This document shows positions 20,285-33,214 of a stretch of DNA of 64,000 bases, one piece after another. The stretch is from contig CM043968.1 in NCBI GenBank assembly GCA_014529385.2, positions 28,091,013 through 28,155,012 on the forward strand. Direction: 5' to 3'. The position numbers were made by a program, and so were the translations under genes. Numbering within the stretch: position 1 is the first letter of the stretch; each line of letters begins with the position of its first letter. This DNA is from Adiantum capillus-veneris (taxonomy: Eukaryota > Streptophyta > Polypodiopsida > Polypodiales > Pteridaceae). A model generated the notes under the pieces. That model had not been told where the DNA came from and made no database searches. It saw only the letters and a list, made by a program, of their open reading frames with translations.

Positions 20285-23200
20285 CTAGAAATCCAATGCA
20301 ACTTCACGATGGCGACTCAGATCGCTCAAGTAGCTAGCTGAGCTATATTCCTCACTAGAATCCCTGTGACTATGAGAAAGTTGTAAGCTATAGGAGTCGC
20401 AATTCTCTCCAGTAAGAATCTCCAATACCTGTTCCAGAAGTGAGAGCATTAAGATAATGCATACCCCCTGGCATGGCCATCACAATTTGAAGTCGTTTAC
20501 ACTGAAAAACATGCACAGACACCCACCCACACACCACATTTTGTCTGACTTTCACAAGCACTGCCTCTTGCAAAGTTGAGCACACAATGTCCAGTATTTC
20601 AAGACACCCACAAAAAAGCAGCATTGCAACACCTCATATCCAAAAACATGAACATGCAACCTAATATCCCAAATGCATACTCATATCACAACATCATGAC
20701 CATAACATTGCATTTGCCCCATCTACGTGGAGATTAAGCATGTTACACATGTGCATGCTACTAGGGCTCAAGGAAATTACAGATCCTCAGATTGTGAAAC
20801 AACCGAAATCTCACCTGTCCCATAAATGGTCGACAGCTAGGTGATGCTTGAACACATAATCTAGCTGCTTTGGCCAAGCTCTGCATTTCTTCTGGATCAT
20901 ATTCTTCTGCTAGCCTTGGGTCTGCAAGTTCCTCAATTTTTGAGGAATCTAGCAAAGGTTTTGCCTGCAGGGCATGACACACAAGAGTATAAGGACATCA
21001 TTGTGACAAAAAGTGAGCCCTTCCCTGTCACTACACAGCAATAAGAAATGGGATTGGAAGATGAAACAAGCTCCCATTTTGGCATTTCTCTAACTGATTA
21101 TACCCACTTCTTGCAATTATGAAAAGGAATATCTTCGAGTTGCAGCAGGAAAAGGGCTTACCCACATGACAAGGCTCTGTTGAGATTTGTTTATCGGTTG
21201 CTGCCCAGTCAGCAACTCCAACAGCAAAACACCAAAGGCAAACACATCCGTCTTTTCATTTATGACACCGTGCATGAAGTACTCCGGGGCCAGATAACTA
21301 CATAAGCAAATCAATGAACTCTGCATAACTCATCAAAATAGAAAACGTTTTGTATCCTAGAGTCCAGTGCTTAGGACATTCAAATGAGTAAGTTATGGCA
21401 GCAGAGATGTGTGTCAGCATGCCCGCCTTTGTGAGGAGTGGTGCAAATTTAATGACATATTCTATGATATTCTAACATAATGACACGATATGAGCTTACC
21501 CAAATGTTCCCTCAACAGGGAAAACACTCAACTGAGTCCACTGGTCAGGTAGCCATTTAGCCAGTCCAAAATCTGAAATCTACATAAGAAGGAGCTTAAC
21601 ATCAAAAGTACACAGCATCATTTCCCCCATAAAGGAAGAACATCCGCAAGCAGGGACAGCCTTGACTCTATGAGTGGAAGCTTGACTACCTGTGGCTCAA
21701 ATTCAGGACCCAACAGGATGTTGGATGCCTTGATGTCTCTATGGATGATGCGGCGAGGGCAGGCAGTGTGAAGGTAGTGAAGCCCACGAGCTGTGCCAAC
21801 AGCCACTCTGTACCTTTTTGACCAATTCAGCATAGGAGCATTCACACCTAAACTTCACATTCAGCATATATCCATGCTAAGGACATGGCTCCCATGAGGT
21901 GAGAACAACAGGAAATTGTTTACTTCATACCAAAACGACATACCATGTAGCAATGTTGCAAGGCTTCCATGTATTGAGAAGTTGAATATAAGATGTAGTC
22001 CCTGCTCCACACAAAATCCAACTAGGGGAATTGCATTAGGATGAGATACATGGCCAATAATACCAAGCTCCGTCAAGAAGTCTTTCTCTTTTCTCTCTTC
22101 TGAGCCACATTTTGTTAGCCTTTTGATTGCAACAAGCTGGCCGTCTCTTAGGGTCCCTTTGTAGACATCAGAATGACCCCCCCTTCCAACCATGTTACCT
22201 GCAAGCATTAATGAACTAAACATCAGAGCCTTGAGGCATCCAGAACGGCACCGATATAAAGGCTAGGGTACCTCTGCCATAAACAATAAAGACTCAACCT
22301 GGGCTGAAATCATTAGTTGCTGCAGCAAGCTCTTCATACAAAAAGCATCTCCAATTGGGTGACGTATCCGGTGTCGGTGTAAAAGGGTCATGGCTCATGC
22401 TTTCTGTGCTCCGAAGTGTGTTGATGTAAGTTTTGAAAGAGCCTTTCACTGAAATGCAGTCCACCGGACCTGGAAGCTTTTTCAGACAGCTAGAAGCAGG
22501 AGGGAAGCTCGACAAAGCGGGTAGGGAGCTATTCCTTCTCAGCTTTGAGAATGTATATGACATATTTTGAGAAGTAATTTCCTCATCATCATTATCCGGA
22601 GACTCACATGACAAGATGCCTTTTCTTGATAAGGAATGAGTTAAGCTGCTACTACTGCTTGGTGAAGCTGAGCTTATGTTTGACTCCGACGAGAGGCCAG
22701 GGGCTTCAAAAACTGTTCTTGGAGAACCTTGAGCTTGATCTGGCCATATTTTGTTACCTGTGGAGACGCTATGATCTAGATCATTAGAAGTTTCCTTCTC
22801 ACGAGCCCTTGACATGCTTAGTTCACAAAAAGGGTGCCTCTGCAATGGTCTGTGTAAGCTCTTGCTTCTCAAGATCGGCGATTTATTTGAGGCTGTAGGA
22901 CAAGCAATGCACAATTAACCCTCAGCAATGTTTATGGCATATGCAGAGAATGTCTACACTCAAACAAGTTACTGGCGCTTTCTCTCTGACCCAACACCTC
23001 AAGCTTTCACATTTTAATCTTAACTTGAGAGATTTCACTTTGCTAATTGAAACCCACATGGCCAAGCTTAATGTTGTATACATCCGTACCTGCAGAAGAC
23101 ATCGCCACGGTATCCTTGGCCCCTTGCACAAAATTCTGTTCATAAAAGAGAATTTTATAGTCTTTCACTATCACAATAGAGCATCCTAGATGCATGCATT

Positions 23201-24343
23201 GCACCAGCAAGCGACCGGTCTTTTGGATATTCCTGCAATGACAAAGGCCCTCTCATACAGCTCCAACCAGAGAGTGGGAATTGTAACCCTCCATTGCCTT
23301 ACCGTAGTTCATGACGGCTTGCTGGGCTTACCACAACCATTGTAGCAAGCAAAGATGAAGCCTCTTTGATAAGCTGCAGCTCCTCATTCCCAGCTCCGGC
23401 GAACTTGGTAACCAGAACCACCTGCAATGATGCAAACGCAACCTTACTGCCATTGAACTTACCCACTGGCCATTTCAAGTTTGCAGCATTGGCTCTCTCA
23501 CCTGTTTGAGCTCACAAAGATCTTTCAATACATTGAGCTGGGAATCTGCAGCCTTATTGTCTTCAATGGACTTATTGCTTGAATTCTTAGCCCCTGCATG
23601 AATAGGAGACAGAATCATTATAATCTGATTGCAATGGAAATCTTTACAAGTGGCAGGCTTCAGCATGAAAGGAGTAGCACAATAGGAATATTGCCATTTG
23701 ATATACAACTAAAAAATATTTATTTATAGCAATTTTGTGAGGTCACTCCTGCACACTGCAATGTGCACAACACAAATACATTAAATTAATTTTTGCAGTT
23801 TCATGTCCAAAACAGTGTTTGCACCTTGCATACACAAGACCCCCTCACCGCCCATTTCCTTCTATACTTTGCAAGCATCATAATATGCCAGTGGAGCATT
23901 CATTCCTTAGCTCCACTGGCATATGCAAGACAGTTTTATGCAAAAAGCTTTGGTGTCAGCGAACATCACCTTCCTAGGACCATACCCACTTTTCAGCCTC
24001 TCTGAAAATGTCGATTGAAAAAATGCTCTTTTCCATCTCATTGAAAAAAGAAACACAAGGAAGGAAAGCAAGGACACATACTTCATAATAAAGTCTTCAC
24101 AAAGAAAATCCTACCTGTATGGCTATGGTGGAAGGCAATCACAGTATCTCCAGGTCTCGCAGCAACAATGATTGCCCATGAGAGAAGCTTGAACCTTTCC
24201 TTATCGCACCGCAATCCAACAAGAATAATCTCCGAAAACTGACCTTTGTTATGCCCATGGCGCACCTGTAGAAACTGATTCTGATTTTCCCAATGCTGCA
24301 CTCTCTTGCATGGAGACCTCTGCGACCTCGACTTGCAGAGCAT
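20285..24343 (-). CDS. Receptor-like cytoplasmic kinase, class VI, with universal-stress-protein domain
   Basis: Exons (minus strand): 24343-24115, 23593-23502, 23421-23303, 23232-23090, 22892-22299, 22198-21944, 21847-21690, 21579-21500, 21297-21162, 20964-20815, 20428-20285. All introns are GT-AG and phases match, giving 699 codons with no stop. Residues about 36-180 form a USP-like domain ([18 protein letters not shown] ... GCSIVIVKD), followed by a Ser-rich linker. The kinase domain starts at about 374: [14 protein letters not shown] Lys 418, HRD at 513-515, DFG at 533-535, APE at 560-562. It is an active-type RD Ser/Thr kinase. GTFGYLAPEY and [10 protein letters not shown] at the C-terminus fit the RLCK VI (RBK1/2-like) family, some members of which bind ROP GTPases. 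There is no signal peptide or membrane segment, so it is cytoplasmic. An upstream non-coding exon is possible (TATCAG before the ATG). Confidence 0.93.
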
Positions 24344-24960
24344 CTTTCTCCTGATAAGTATGAATGAGAGAGATGCTACATACTCTTGTTACATTTGCAC
24401 ATCACATGGAGCCTTAGCATGGCACGTTGTAATGCTGTAGGTTCACCTCTATGCGCATGCATGCCTAAACATTTTCCTCGACTGTCTGTTTCATCGCACA
24501 CGTTCTTCCAGATTGTTTAGAATGAGAAAGCCCAACACAGAGCTCTCCCTCGCTCCCTCTCTCTCTCTCTCTCTCACACACAAAGACACCTTTATGGCGA
24601 CGGCTAACAGCAGAAGATTGTGGGCGAACCGGCCAACAGGACGTTACGAGAGAGGAGAGAGAATGAGGATCTGTGGCAATGAAGATGCTGGGTGGCAGAG
24701 AAGAGAGAGAAGGAATCTGTGCGTGCATCTGTTACGTGCGTCTCACAGAAATTCAAAATGCGGCGCCCACGAAGCAGCAGCATGACTGAGTAACCAGACA
24801 TTTTGACCCCTTCTTTCAAAAATTGCCTCCAACGGACACATTCTAATTTCTCGGGAGACATAATACCTAACTAGTGTGGCCGTCTCTCCCTCTTTTGTGT
24901 GCGGTGTCGCAGGGTGCGCAGGGTGCAACTGCAGGGCACACCACCGGGAGCTATCGGACA
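24344..24960 (-). promoter_or_regulatory. Probable 5' UTR/promoter region of the kinase gene
   Basis: This is the upstream flank of the kinase ATG. It has a short alternating CT/GA tract near 24550-24576, common in plant core promoters and leaders. No clear TATA box was identified. The call rests on position. Confidence 0.35.
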
Positions 24961-24964
24961 AAGG

Positions 24965-25398
24965 TATGGCACGGCTCCGGGTCAGAGAGGATCTAGGGCC
25001 CAAATTTGGGGGGCAAGGCGGCTTTAATCTCCGCCATCGGATCACACATTGAACTAGGGGTGAACTAGGGCTGGGTGAACTGAGGGTGAACTAGGGGTGG
25101 GTGAACTGGGGGTGAACTAGGGGCGCCTAAACTAGGATATGATCATGTGCCATGCCAACATGGACAATGACGCGCGCTAGCATGGTGGTAGGGCATTCGT
25201 GTGGCAACCGAGACGTCCCAAGTTCGACCCACACCCCGCGAGGCGGGTGAACAAGGAGTGAACTCGGGGCGCCATTTTTGCCCCGAGTTCACCCCTAGTT
25301 CACCCCCAATTCACTACGTGATCCGACGGCTGAGATTAAAGCCGCCTCGCGTCGCCAAATTCAGGCCTTAGATCCCCCCTGGATAGAGCCGTGCCATA
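24965..25398. mobile_element. MITE-like element with about 80-bp terminal inverted repeats
   Basis: The left end (TATGGCACGGCTC ... AAGGCGGCTTTAATCTC) is repeated in reverse complement at the right end (25316-25398). The interior has repeats of GTGAACTAGGGG in both orientations and no coding potential. A TA dinucleotide flanks a TGGCACGG start on both sides, so the target duplication may be TA, but this is ambiguous. The superfamily is not assigned. Confidence 0.8.
25173..25240 (+). repeat. tRNA-like SINE head inside the inverted-repeat element
   Basis: GCTAGCATGGTGGTAGGGCA looks like a box A region and AAGTTCGACCC looks like box B, at tRNA-like spacing, as in the heads of plant SINEs. It is not a functional tRNA gene: I see no complete cloverleaf. 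Confidence 0.45.
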
Positions 25399-25890
25399 TA
25401 GTGACGAGGGGTGCTGATGCGTGGACAGGGAAGGGGATATAGATGCTTGGGGAAAAACGTCATCCTAAAAGGTTGTGATCGATCCCTGTGCTCCAACAAC
25501 AAGTATCTAATCTATTCATGCCCGTCAGTTTTGGGGATGGGCGGACATGCATTACACACCAGCTTCATCATATATTTGAAAAGCTTGTCAAATTCTACCA
25601 CCAACGTGTAGCATATTGGTTTGGCGACTGAATCTTTGCTGAGATGGCAAAAGCCCAACCCCCACCCGAGCTTGGGCCGGGGATAGAGGGTACCCGAGAA
25701 TTTGTCCTCTGTCCATTTTGCACAGTGAATCAAAGACTGCCGCTTGTGCCCAACCTTGGGTAGGCCGTGTGTAAAGAGCCTATATCTATACTATCTATAA
25801 TGGGGGGAGAGATTCCGACCTCCTCAGACACGGACGTAATTTTTTAGCGACGAGAACTTTTTTGAAATCCAATGAGAAAATTTCAAAAAG

Positions 25891-25892
<2 letters not shown>
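25399..25892. other. No gene recognised
   Basis: Mixed sequence with short ORFs only. Confidence 0.4.

Positions 25893-25949
<57 letters not shown>
25893..25949 (+). repeat. (TC)n microsatellite
   Basis: An uninterrupted TC run of about 57 nt. Confidence 0.95.
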
Positions 25950-25953
<4 letters not shown>

Positions 25954-26144
25954 ATTCTCAGGTGTGTGTGTGATGTGTCGGTGGGTGTATGTGTGCTAAA
26001 AAAAAGAGGAAAACGGTATAACCTTTCTATCACCCAAGTAGATTGATTATGCCATTTCCCTCTTGAATAACCGGTCTAGAGTTCAACTCTCCTCATCGGA
26101 TAGATCTTTAATGTCTCTTGTGATAGTTTCCTACGACGTTAAAA

Positions 26145-26149
<5 letters not shown>

Positions 26150-26184
<35 letters not shown>
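26150..26184 (+). repeat. (CT)n microsatellite
   Basis: An uninterrupted CT run of about 35 nt. Confidence 0.95.
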
Positions 26185-26186
<2 letters not shown>

Positions 26187-26735
26187 GTCATGACATACGT
26201 CGAGCAACAAGCTTAGCCACCAATCGGACAACAAGGCTTACATCCGACTCATTCGCAATAATCCAATTTTAAGGGTTTACAATCCAAAATAATGCAATCC
26301 AACTTTTGTCATGATAAGTTTCTCTCCACTCCATCCCACTTGGTGCACTCATACACATGCACACTCGTATACGAACACGAAAAATATACCCAAATCAGAG
26401 CACACACACTCTTTTCAAACATCATGATATACACCATGCAACAAGATTAGGCCATCAACCGGACAATGATACATGCACATGAATCGTTCACAACAAGCCA
26501 ATTTTCAACGATTTAGGGTTCATAATAATCCAATTCGACTTTATCCTCTTATAAATCAATGGATTAACAACATTGAAAGACTGCAATAAAAAACCCATAT
26601 AGACTAATATTAAAAGGGTTGAAAGTATACATCTTGATCAACAATTACAATAAGATAGATATGGAACAAAACAAAACAATACAATATATTCATACGGTTT
26701 TAGAGACTTATTTCTCTAACACTAGTGAACCAAGG
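26185..26735. other. AT-rich, nothing recognised
   Basis: No ORF above background and no repeat with a partner in the window was noticed. Confidence 0.4.
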
Positions 26736-27059
26736 TGAAATCTAGTTATCATCATTGCTAGTGTCATTGTTATCATTGTTGGCTTCGTTGTTGTCATTGT
26801 TGACTCCATTGGCTTGTCCTTGCGCAGCAATGTATGTCATTCACACTTCTACCCAAGCCTCCACATGTCGCTCAAAGGCTACACACTCTTGTCGGGTGTG
26901 ATAACCATGTTCCTCATACATGGCGTTGAATAGGGATGTTGTGGCATCATTGACTGCACGAAAAGCTTCCGTGTAGTTGCGTGCACTTTGTGATGTGCAT
27001 AAATTATTCATTGTGTTGAGAATGTAATTAGCATGCACATTGTTGATGGGGTCAACACG

Positions 27060-27100
<41 letters not shown>

Positions 27101-27152
27101 GGGAGGGCTTGAGAGCCATACCCATGTTTTGCAGGTGGTCCACATTGATCAC
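26736..27152 (-). pseudogene. Unidentified protein fragment with polyproline and Asn/Asp-rich tail
   Basis: The minus-strand frame has a proline run (encoded by the 36-nt G-run at 27063-27098), a helical segment (NYTEAFRAVNDATTSLFNAM), then an in-frame TGA near 26839. The same frame continues in an Asn/Asp-rich tail to a TAG near 26736. The interrupted stop suggests a decayed gene. I do not recognise the family. It may belong with the 27846-28031 frame. Confidence 0.35.
27063..27098 (+). repeat. G36 homopolymer
   Basis: An uninterrupted G-run, possibly inflated or collapsed in assembly. Confidence 0.9.
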
Positions 27153-28502
27153 GTTGTCCGTGGTTTCCTCTCAGCATAGTAAAAATGTGAATGAAAGAAT
27201 ACTAAAAGAGAAACTTGTGAAAAAAAATATATAGAAAAACTTGCAAATGAGTGAATGAATGAAACTAGTGGTTTTTTGGCTATTTATAAAGAATCGTGAG
27301 TGACTTTACTTCCAAGATCATTCGCACCTTGTCCTCCTTAAGATTTTCAAATAAAATAAAACATTTTTGTAAAATCTCACTAAAAGATTAAACACCTCAA
27401 TTAACTTGCCTTCAAAAATTAAAACGTAGTAGCAACCACATAGTACATGATACTCATAAAAAATTAAAACATGGTATGAACAAATAGTACCAAGTTTGAT
27501 GCACCATTACATAGAGAATAAGTTCATATGAAGTAATAAATACAAATTGGGATTTAGGTTCCTTGTGGCCACAATTCTTGCGGCGGTTGCGCCATTAGGA
27601 CGTGTGCAGATGGGGGCCACACATGAGTAGTGTGGGAAATAGTAGCCTATAGAGCGGTTGACCATGGCTTGGCCAACCTAGAAGTTGAAGGTTGGAACTA
27701 TAGCTAGAGGTCTACTCGGTGGTGGAGCAGACGGCACAGTCGACTCCTAGTGACGCGGTAAAGGCAATGGAGTTGGTTGTGACTCTCTTGATTGTGATAC
27801 CTCGTCCACATGAAAAGTCGATCCTAGACCACTAGGAAGCCGCTGTTACAATTGAACACACGCCAAAAATAATTTTCTATCTCGCTCAATGCTGATGTAA
27901 TGTCGTTGTAGATGCTCGCACTCCATTGCCAAGCCGCCACATTCTGCAAGACAATCCCAAGTTGCATCCCTAACCTTCGTGAAGGTACCCAACAACCGCA
28001 TGTTTAGAGGAGCACAAACATTAGTGGACATTGCAATGGAAACTATCGAGCAAAGAAGTCTCCTTCGAGACTAATGGAGCAAAGAACTCGCTCTTCTCCA
28101 CTCCAAGCCAAAATGGTGCTCGAAGGCCGTCTAGCGTCCATGGAAGCTCTCGGAGAGACTCTCAGATCATGTCACTATCAAATTTAAATCCATCATTGTA
28201 TCTGCTGCCACATCTCCTGCTTGACAATCATATAATGGAATAACTGGAAGCTCTTCAGTTTTACGTGTTAACATGGTTAACACCAAGGTCTCGACCTACA
28301 ACATGGTTAACGTTTAAGATACAAACACATCAATATCTACCATGAAACTTGTGGAGGAATGGTTAAGAACTTACTAGATCCGTAAAGTCGTTTATCACAG
28401 CATATGTGCGTGAAAGCATCCGAAGAAATATGGTGCAAAGATGGCAAAAATTGCACAAGCGTGCCTCCTCGGTGATCAATGCCAAGTGGTCTGCTCAGCA
28501 TG
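27153..28502. other. Unidentified region, possible decayed gene
   Basis: A 61-codon minus frame at 27846-28031 (CEHLQRHYISIERDRKLFLA) has a helical look but no named motif. The rest shows no gene. The right end abuts the second gypsy copy. Confidence 0.3.
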
Positions 28503-30083
28503 TGTAACATTTAATGGTCTAGTAACTTGTGTGTAGCGGAAAATAGCATGAAAATAGTGAGCATTTCATCAGAATAGCTTCCTAATGAGAATAACAAGAG
28601 TGCTTGGGTGGAGAGAGCAACAAAAAGCATAACACCTAGTTAGATAGCATGAACAATACTTCAAAAGAGAGAGAAATTAAGCAAATGACAACAATTGAGG
28701 ACCGGATTTGTATGGAGCTCGTCCCCCCTCCAAAAGGCTTTGTATTATGGTTTCTCCCATCAAGAGAGACATTTTACAATACAATTTCTTGTGTTCCTTC
28801 AATACTAGCTAGTGCAATGAAGATGGAAACTTCATGCACTAAGCAAAACACTTATCAAACACAACATCAATTCCCTCACGGTCTCAAACCCAAGACCTCA
28901 CACACCTTCGAAGATGGTGAGAGCTCGCGGGGTATGAGAGTAGATTGAGAGGAAGAAGGAGTATTCTTACGAGAAAGATGTACACCTCCTCACATAATCA
29001 CTCATATTAGCATAGCTTAGCTTAGTAATTAGCATGGTAGAGGAAATGAGCATGCATTGAAGCTTGGCTCTTGGTTGTATTTGTATCACAAAGCCAAGAG
29101 TTGTTGGTGTAGGCATCCCTTCTCACAAGCTTGGAGTAGGTGGTAAGCTTTCCATTAAAGCTTGAGAAGGAGAGAGAGTCTTCTTTGCTTCACACATGAG
29201 ATTGTGTGAGTGTGTGTGTGATAATGCCTTGCAAAAATCAGCCCCTGCTCTCTCTTGGTCGACCTCCCTTGCTAATTACTCATGCTACAGCCCTATTGGA
29301 CCTCCCCAGGCCTAGCCAATGGAAATTAAGCAGCATAAGTGATACTAGCCTTCTGACATGTGTCCCCCTTTCCCCTTTTTGAGAGCTTTAGGTAATTACT
29401 TAATTCAACTAAACTCTCATTGGACCCCTTTGCCTCCTGGCCAATAGGAATCAAGCAAGCCATTGGGCTGTTGAATGCTCATTGGACCCCTTGGGAGACT
29501 GTCCAATAGTCTTCTAGAGAGCTTAATTCTTATTGGTTCTTTTATTAAGTGTTTTAAAATCAATTAAACTAGATTTACTCTAGCCTAATTCTCATTGGTT
29601 CTCCTCCATGGCCATCCAATAGGATTTGAGTACAACTTGTGGGCATCTGGCCTAGGGAGCTGACATGTGTCCCTCTTTTCCCTTGTGTACAAATGAAGCT
29701 TGTGAGTGTGTGTGGGTGTTTCTCTCTCATCCCCTACTTCTTGGGCTCGCCCCCTCCTATGTAGGGCTTGACAAAGACTTTTTGGGACACACTCAAAGCA
29801 TCCAATTCCCCTAATGTTTGACCTTTGGACACAACCTTTGAATTTTGAAACCTTAGCATTTTGGAAGTCTTGATGGGATGAACCTTAGGGTCTTTTGAGC
29901 CCATTGTTGCACAGACGGCCCCCCCTTTGGATCCCTATTTTCCCTCCTTTGGAGCTCTACTATGGCCGGTCTGCTAGCTTAACCAATATTCTAGCTTTTT
30001 CTCCCCTGGCACTTCCCCATATTCAATGATGAGTTTAAGATGAGAAAATCATTTAGGAGAATTAGATATTGATTATTATGACA
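28503..30083 (-). repeat. 3' LTR of gypsy copy 2
   Basis: It begins TGTAACATTTAATGG and ends ATTATTATGACA like the other LTRs of the family. Its ATTGG/CCAAT pairs (29295/29316, 29419/29441, 29481/29503, 29594/29616) keep the 21-22 bp spacing. Confidence 0.92.
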
Positions 30084-30436
30084 TTACCTCTCTCTTTAAA
30101 TCACAATCGTCCTCGACTATGGGGTAGAGAAGATAAAGCATATCCATTAGTCCTTTTCATAGCGGGTAGAGGATCCCTATGTTACCCTACGACATCGTTC
30201 CAGAATGGATGACTAGTCCATTTGGCGCTTGAGAGCCTAAGCTGTAGCAAGCATGTCTGCACATTAGTCCTATCAGTCTTCTATAGTAGAGTGACAAGCT
30301 CTACTTGGTGTTTGGGAGACGTCGTCTCTGCAAACTTGATTTAAGCATGCATACTACTTCATTCTTGTGCACAATAAAGAAAAAGAGAGTCTTATAAGAC
30401 AAAAACTTTGTTCATTTTTAACATTTGTAAATTTGC

Positions 30437-33178
30437 TTACTCTAGGGAAGCATTGTAAGCATTGACAAGGTTTAGGTTATCCTTTAATTGTATGCCTTGC
30501 ATCCATCTAGCATCTTCAAAAGGATAATTCTTAAACTTAATAAGATATCGTCGGATAGTCTTACCGCCTCTTAGTACCTTGTCTTCATGTCGGAGAATGG
30601 ACTCGGGCTGCAACACCTCTTCTTGGTCCTCGATCTCGGGTGGGTCCTTAGTAGTTGGTTCTTGAGGTGGCTCTCCTTTGTAAGGCTTTAATAGGCTCAC
30701 ATTGAAAGCATTGTGTATGAGCCATTGATTAGGAAACTTGAGTTGATAGGCCATCTCATTGATTGGCCTAAGAATCTGGAAGGGACCATAGTACCTTTTT
30801 GCTAACTTAGCATAGTACTTTTGGTGTCCCATAGGATTCGTGCATGTCGTGTGCCTTAATTGAGCCTTGGGAAATTTGAGTAAGACCCAATCATATCTTT
30901 AAAGTTTTGGGCTCTTCTGTGCTTGTCAGCAACAGCATTTTGCCTTTGCTGTGAGATAGAGATAGCATTCTTAATCTTTTGAAAAGATTCTTGTAGGTCT
31001 CGGCTATACTCATCTGTAGTGAAGATCTTCCCGTGTACCTTAAGTAGAAAGGGACTTTTTGATCTTCCCTCAATTACCTTAAAAGGTGCTTTTCCCGTGG
31101 AAGTATGTACAGTGTTATTGTAGGCATACTCCACTAAGGGTAAGTACTTCTCCCATTGGGATCTTTGATCTACTTTTGTTACATAGGCTTTTAGTAGATC
31201 GAGATTTTTTAGGTTAGCTATATTTCACTTTGGCCATCCGTTTACGGGTGATAGGCCGAAGAGAAGTTTAGACTTGTTCCTAAATTCTCAAAGAGACCCT
31301 TCCAAAAATTACTGGTCATTCTAGGATCTCTATCCGGACACTATGGACATTGGCAAGCCATGGTAGTTGAAGATTTGTGAAATGAAGAGGGTTGCCATTT
31401 GATGGGCTTTGATAGTCTTTTTTGACAGGTATAAAATGAGCATGTTTACTGAACTTGTCTGCTATCATCCATATTCCCGTATTCCCATGGATAGATTTAG
31501 GCAATCCAAATATAAAATCCATGGATATGCTCTCCCATGGTGAGTTAGGGATTGGCAAAGGTTGAAGCAATCCAAGTTGCTTCCCTTTATCAAACTTCGT
31601 CTTTTGGCATACCACACATTTAGAAACATACTCTTGTATGTTTGCTTTCATGGTAGGCCAATAGAAATATGTTTCAATCCCCTTTAGGGTAGACTGAATC
31701 CCTCTATGCCCTGCATAAGGAGGAGCATGAGATTCATACATTACTTTCTCACGTAGTGAGCTAGTAACGCATAGTCCATTGCCATAGAGAAGATACACAT
31801 CTTGTAAAGTAAATGGTTCCTCTTTCTTCCCTAGTGCAAGGGCTGAAATCACATCTCTAAAATCGGGATCAATAGCATACTCATCTATCATAGAAGATAG
31901 ATCATTGTGAGTTGCTATGGAAACCACATTCACTCTCGGCCGTCTTGAGAGTGCATCGGCTACTTGCCATATGCTTGCCAGCAATGTGAGCAATATGAAA
32001 ATGAAATTGCGAAAGAAATTTTTCCCACCTCATTTGTTTGTCAAAGAGCTTGGTCTGCGTCATGAAGTACTTAAGACTTTGGTGGTCCGTTTGCAGAATG
32101 AAAGGAGTCCCCAATAAATAGTGCTTCCATGAGTCTAAGGCATGTAGAACTGCGAGGAGTTCCTTTTCATATATGCCTAGAGCTTGCTCAACATGGTTGA
32201 GCCTTCGACTTTCATAGCCTATGGCGTTCCCTTCTTGAAGCAAAACAGCTCCAAGGAAATCACCACAAGCGTCACATTGGACCTCAAATGGCTTTGAGAG
32301 ATCCGGTAGTGTAAGCACAGATTGAGAGATAAGCTTTTATGTAAGCTTTTCAAAAGCATTGTTCTCCTTGGCAGACCATGTGTACCTAACTTTTTTCTTT
32401 GTTAGGTCATGTAATGGTCCTGCTATTAGTGAGAACTTTTCTATGAAGTGTCTATGTATGCGCACATACCTATAAAGCTTCTTAATTCATGAAGATTCCT
32501 TGGTTTAGGCCATCCTTTTATTACCTCTAACTTTGATGGATCCATTTGGATCCCATCTTGAGAGATAATGTGACCTAAATACTGAATCTCTTGTAAGAAA
32601 AATTCACTTTTCTTTCGATTAACATAAAGTTTATTCTCTCTTAGAACTTGAAATATTACCTGGAGGTGTTGCTTGTGTTCGTCTAATGAATTAGAGTAGA
32701 TTATGATATCATCAAAGAACCCTCCAGTAAAGGTTCGGTGAGGCTTGGATAGCTTCTCCATCAAGCGGTTGAATGTGGTTGGTGCATTGGTCAAGCCAAA
32801 AGGCATGACAATGTATTCGTAAAGACCAAACATAGTGCGAAATGCGGTCTTCACAATGTCTTGATCAACTATCCTTATTTGATGATAGCCACTTTTTAGG
32901 TCAATCCTACTGAAGTAGGTAGACCCTTGTAGCTTATCAAATAGGTCTTCTACCCGTGGAACGGGAAACCTATTCTTGATAGTGATCCTATTTAGTGCTC
33001 TATAGTCGACACACATACGATATGTGCCGTCTTTCTTTTGCACTAGTAGCACGAGAGAACAAATTGGAGATGAGCTAGGCCTAACCATGCCCTTCTCAAC
33101 TAATTCATGCACTTACCGCATAATCTCCTCTTGTTGAGCTTGAGAAACTCTATAAGGAGGTTTGCTAGGCGGTGAACT
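30437..33178 (-). pseudogene. Broken gypsy pol (RT, RNase H, integrase, chromodomain-like)
   Basis: Pieces in order are RT with FFDD (32441-33112), RNase H (31902-32318), RNase H end plus integrase zinc finger and core start (31316-31993), integrase end (30856-31134) and chromodomain-like tail (30437-30832). At least four frameshifts and a stop (before 33112) separate them. Each piece is clearly homologous to 10114-12795. Confidence 0.92.
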
Positions 33179-33214
33179 TCTTGGAAGAAGTTCAATTACA
33201 TGGTCATCATTACC

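Noticed and set aside
27040..27152. Polyproline protein encoded by the G36 run
   Set aside because: The run is a homopolymer and the frame across it depends on its exact length, so continuity of the frame is not trustworthy.
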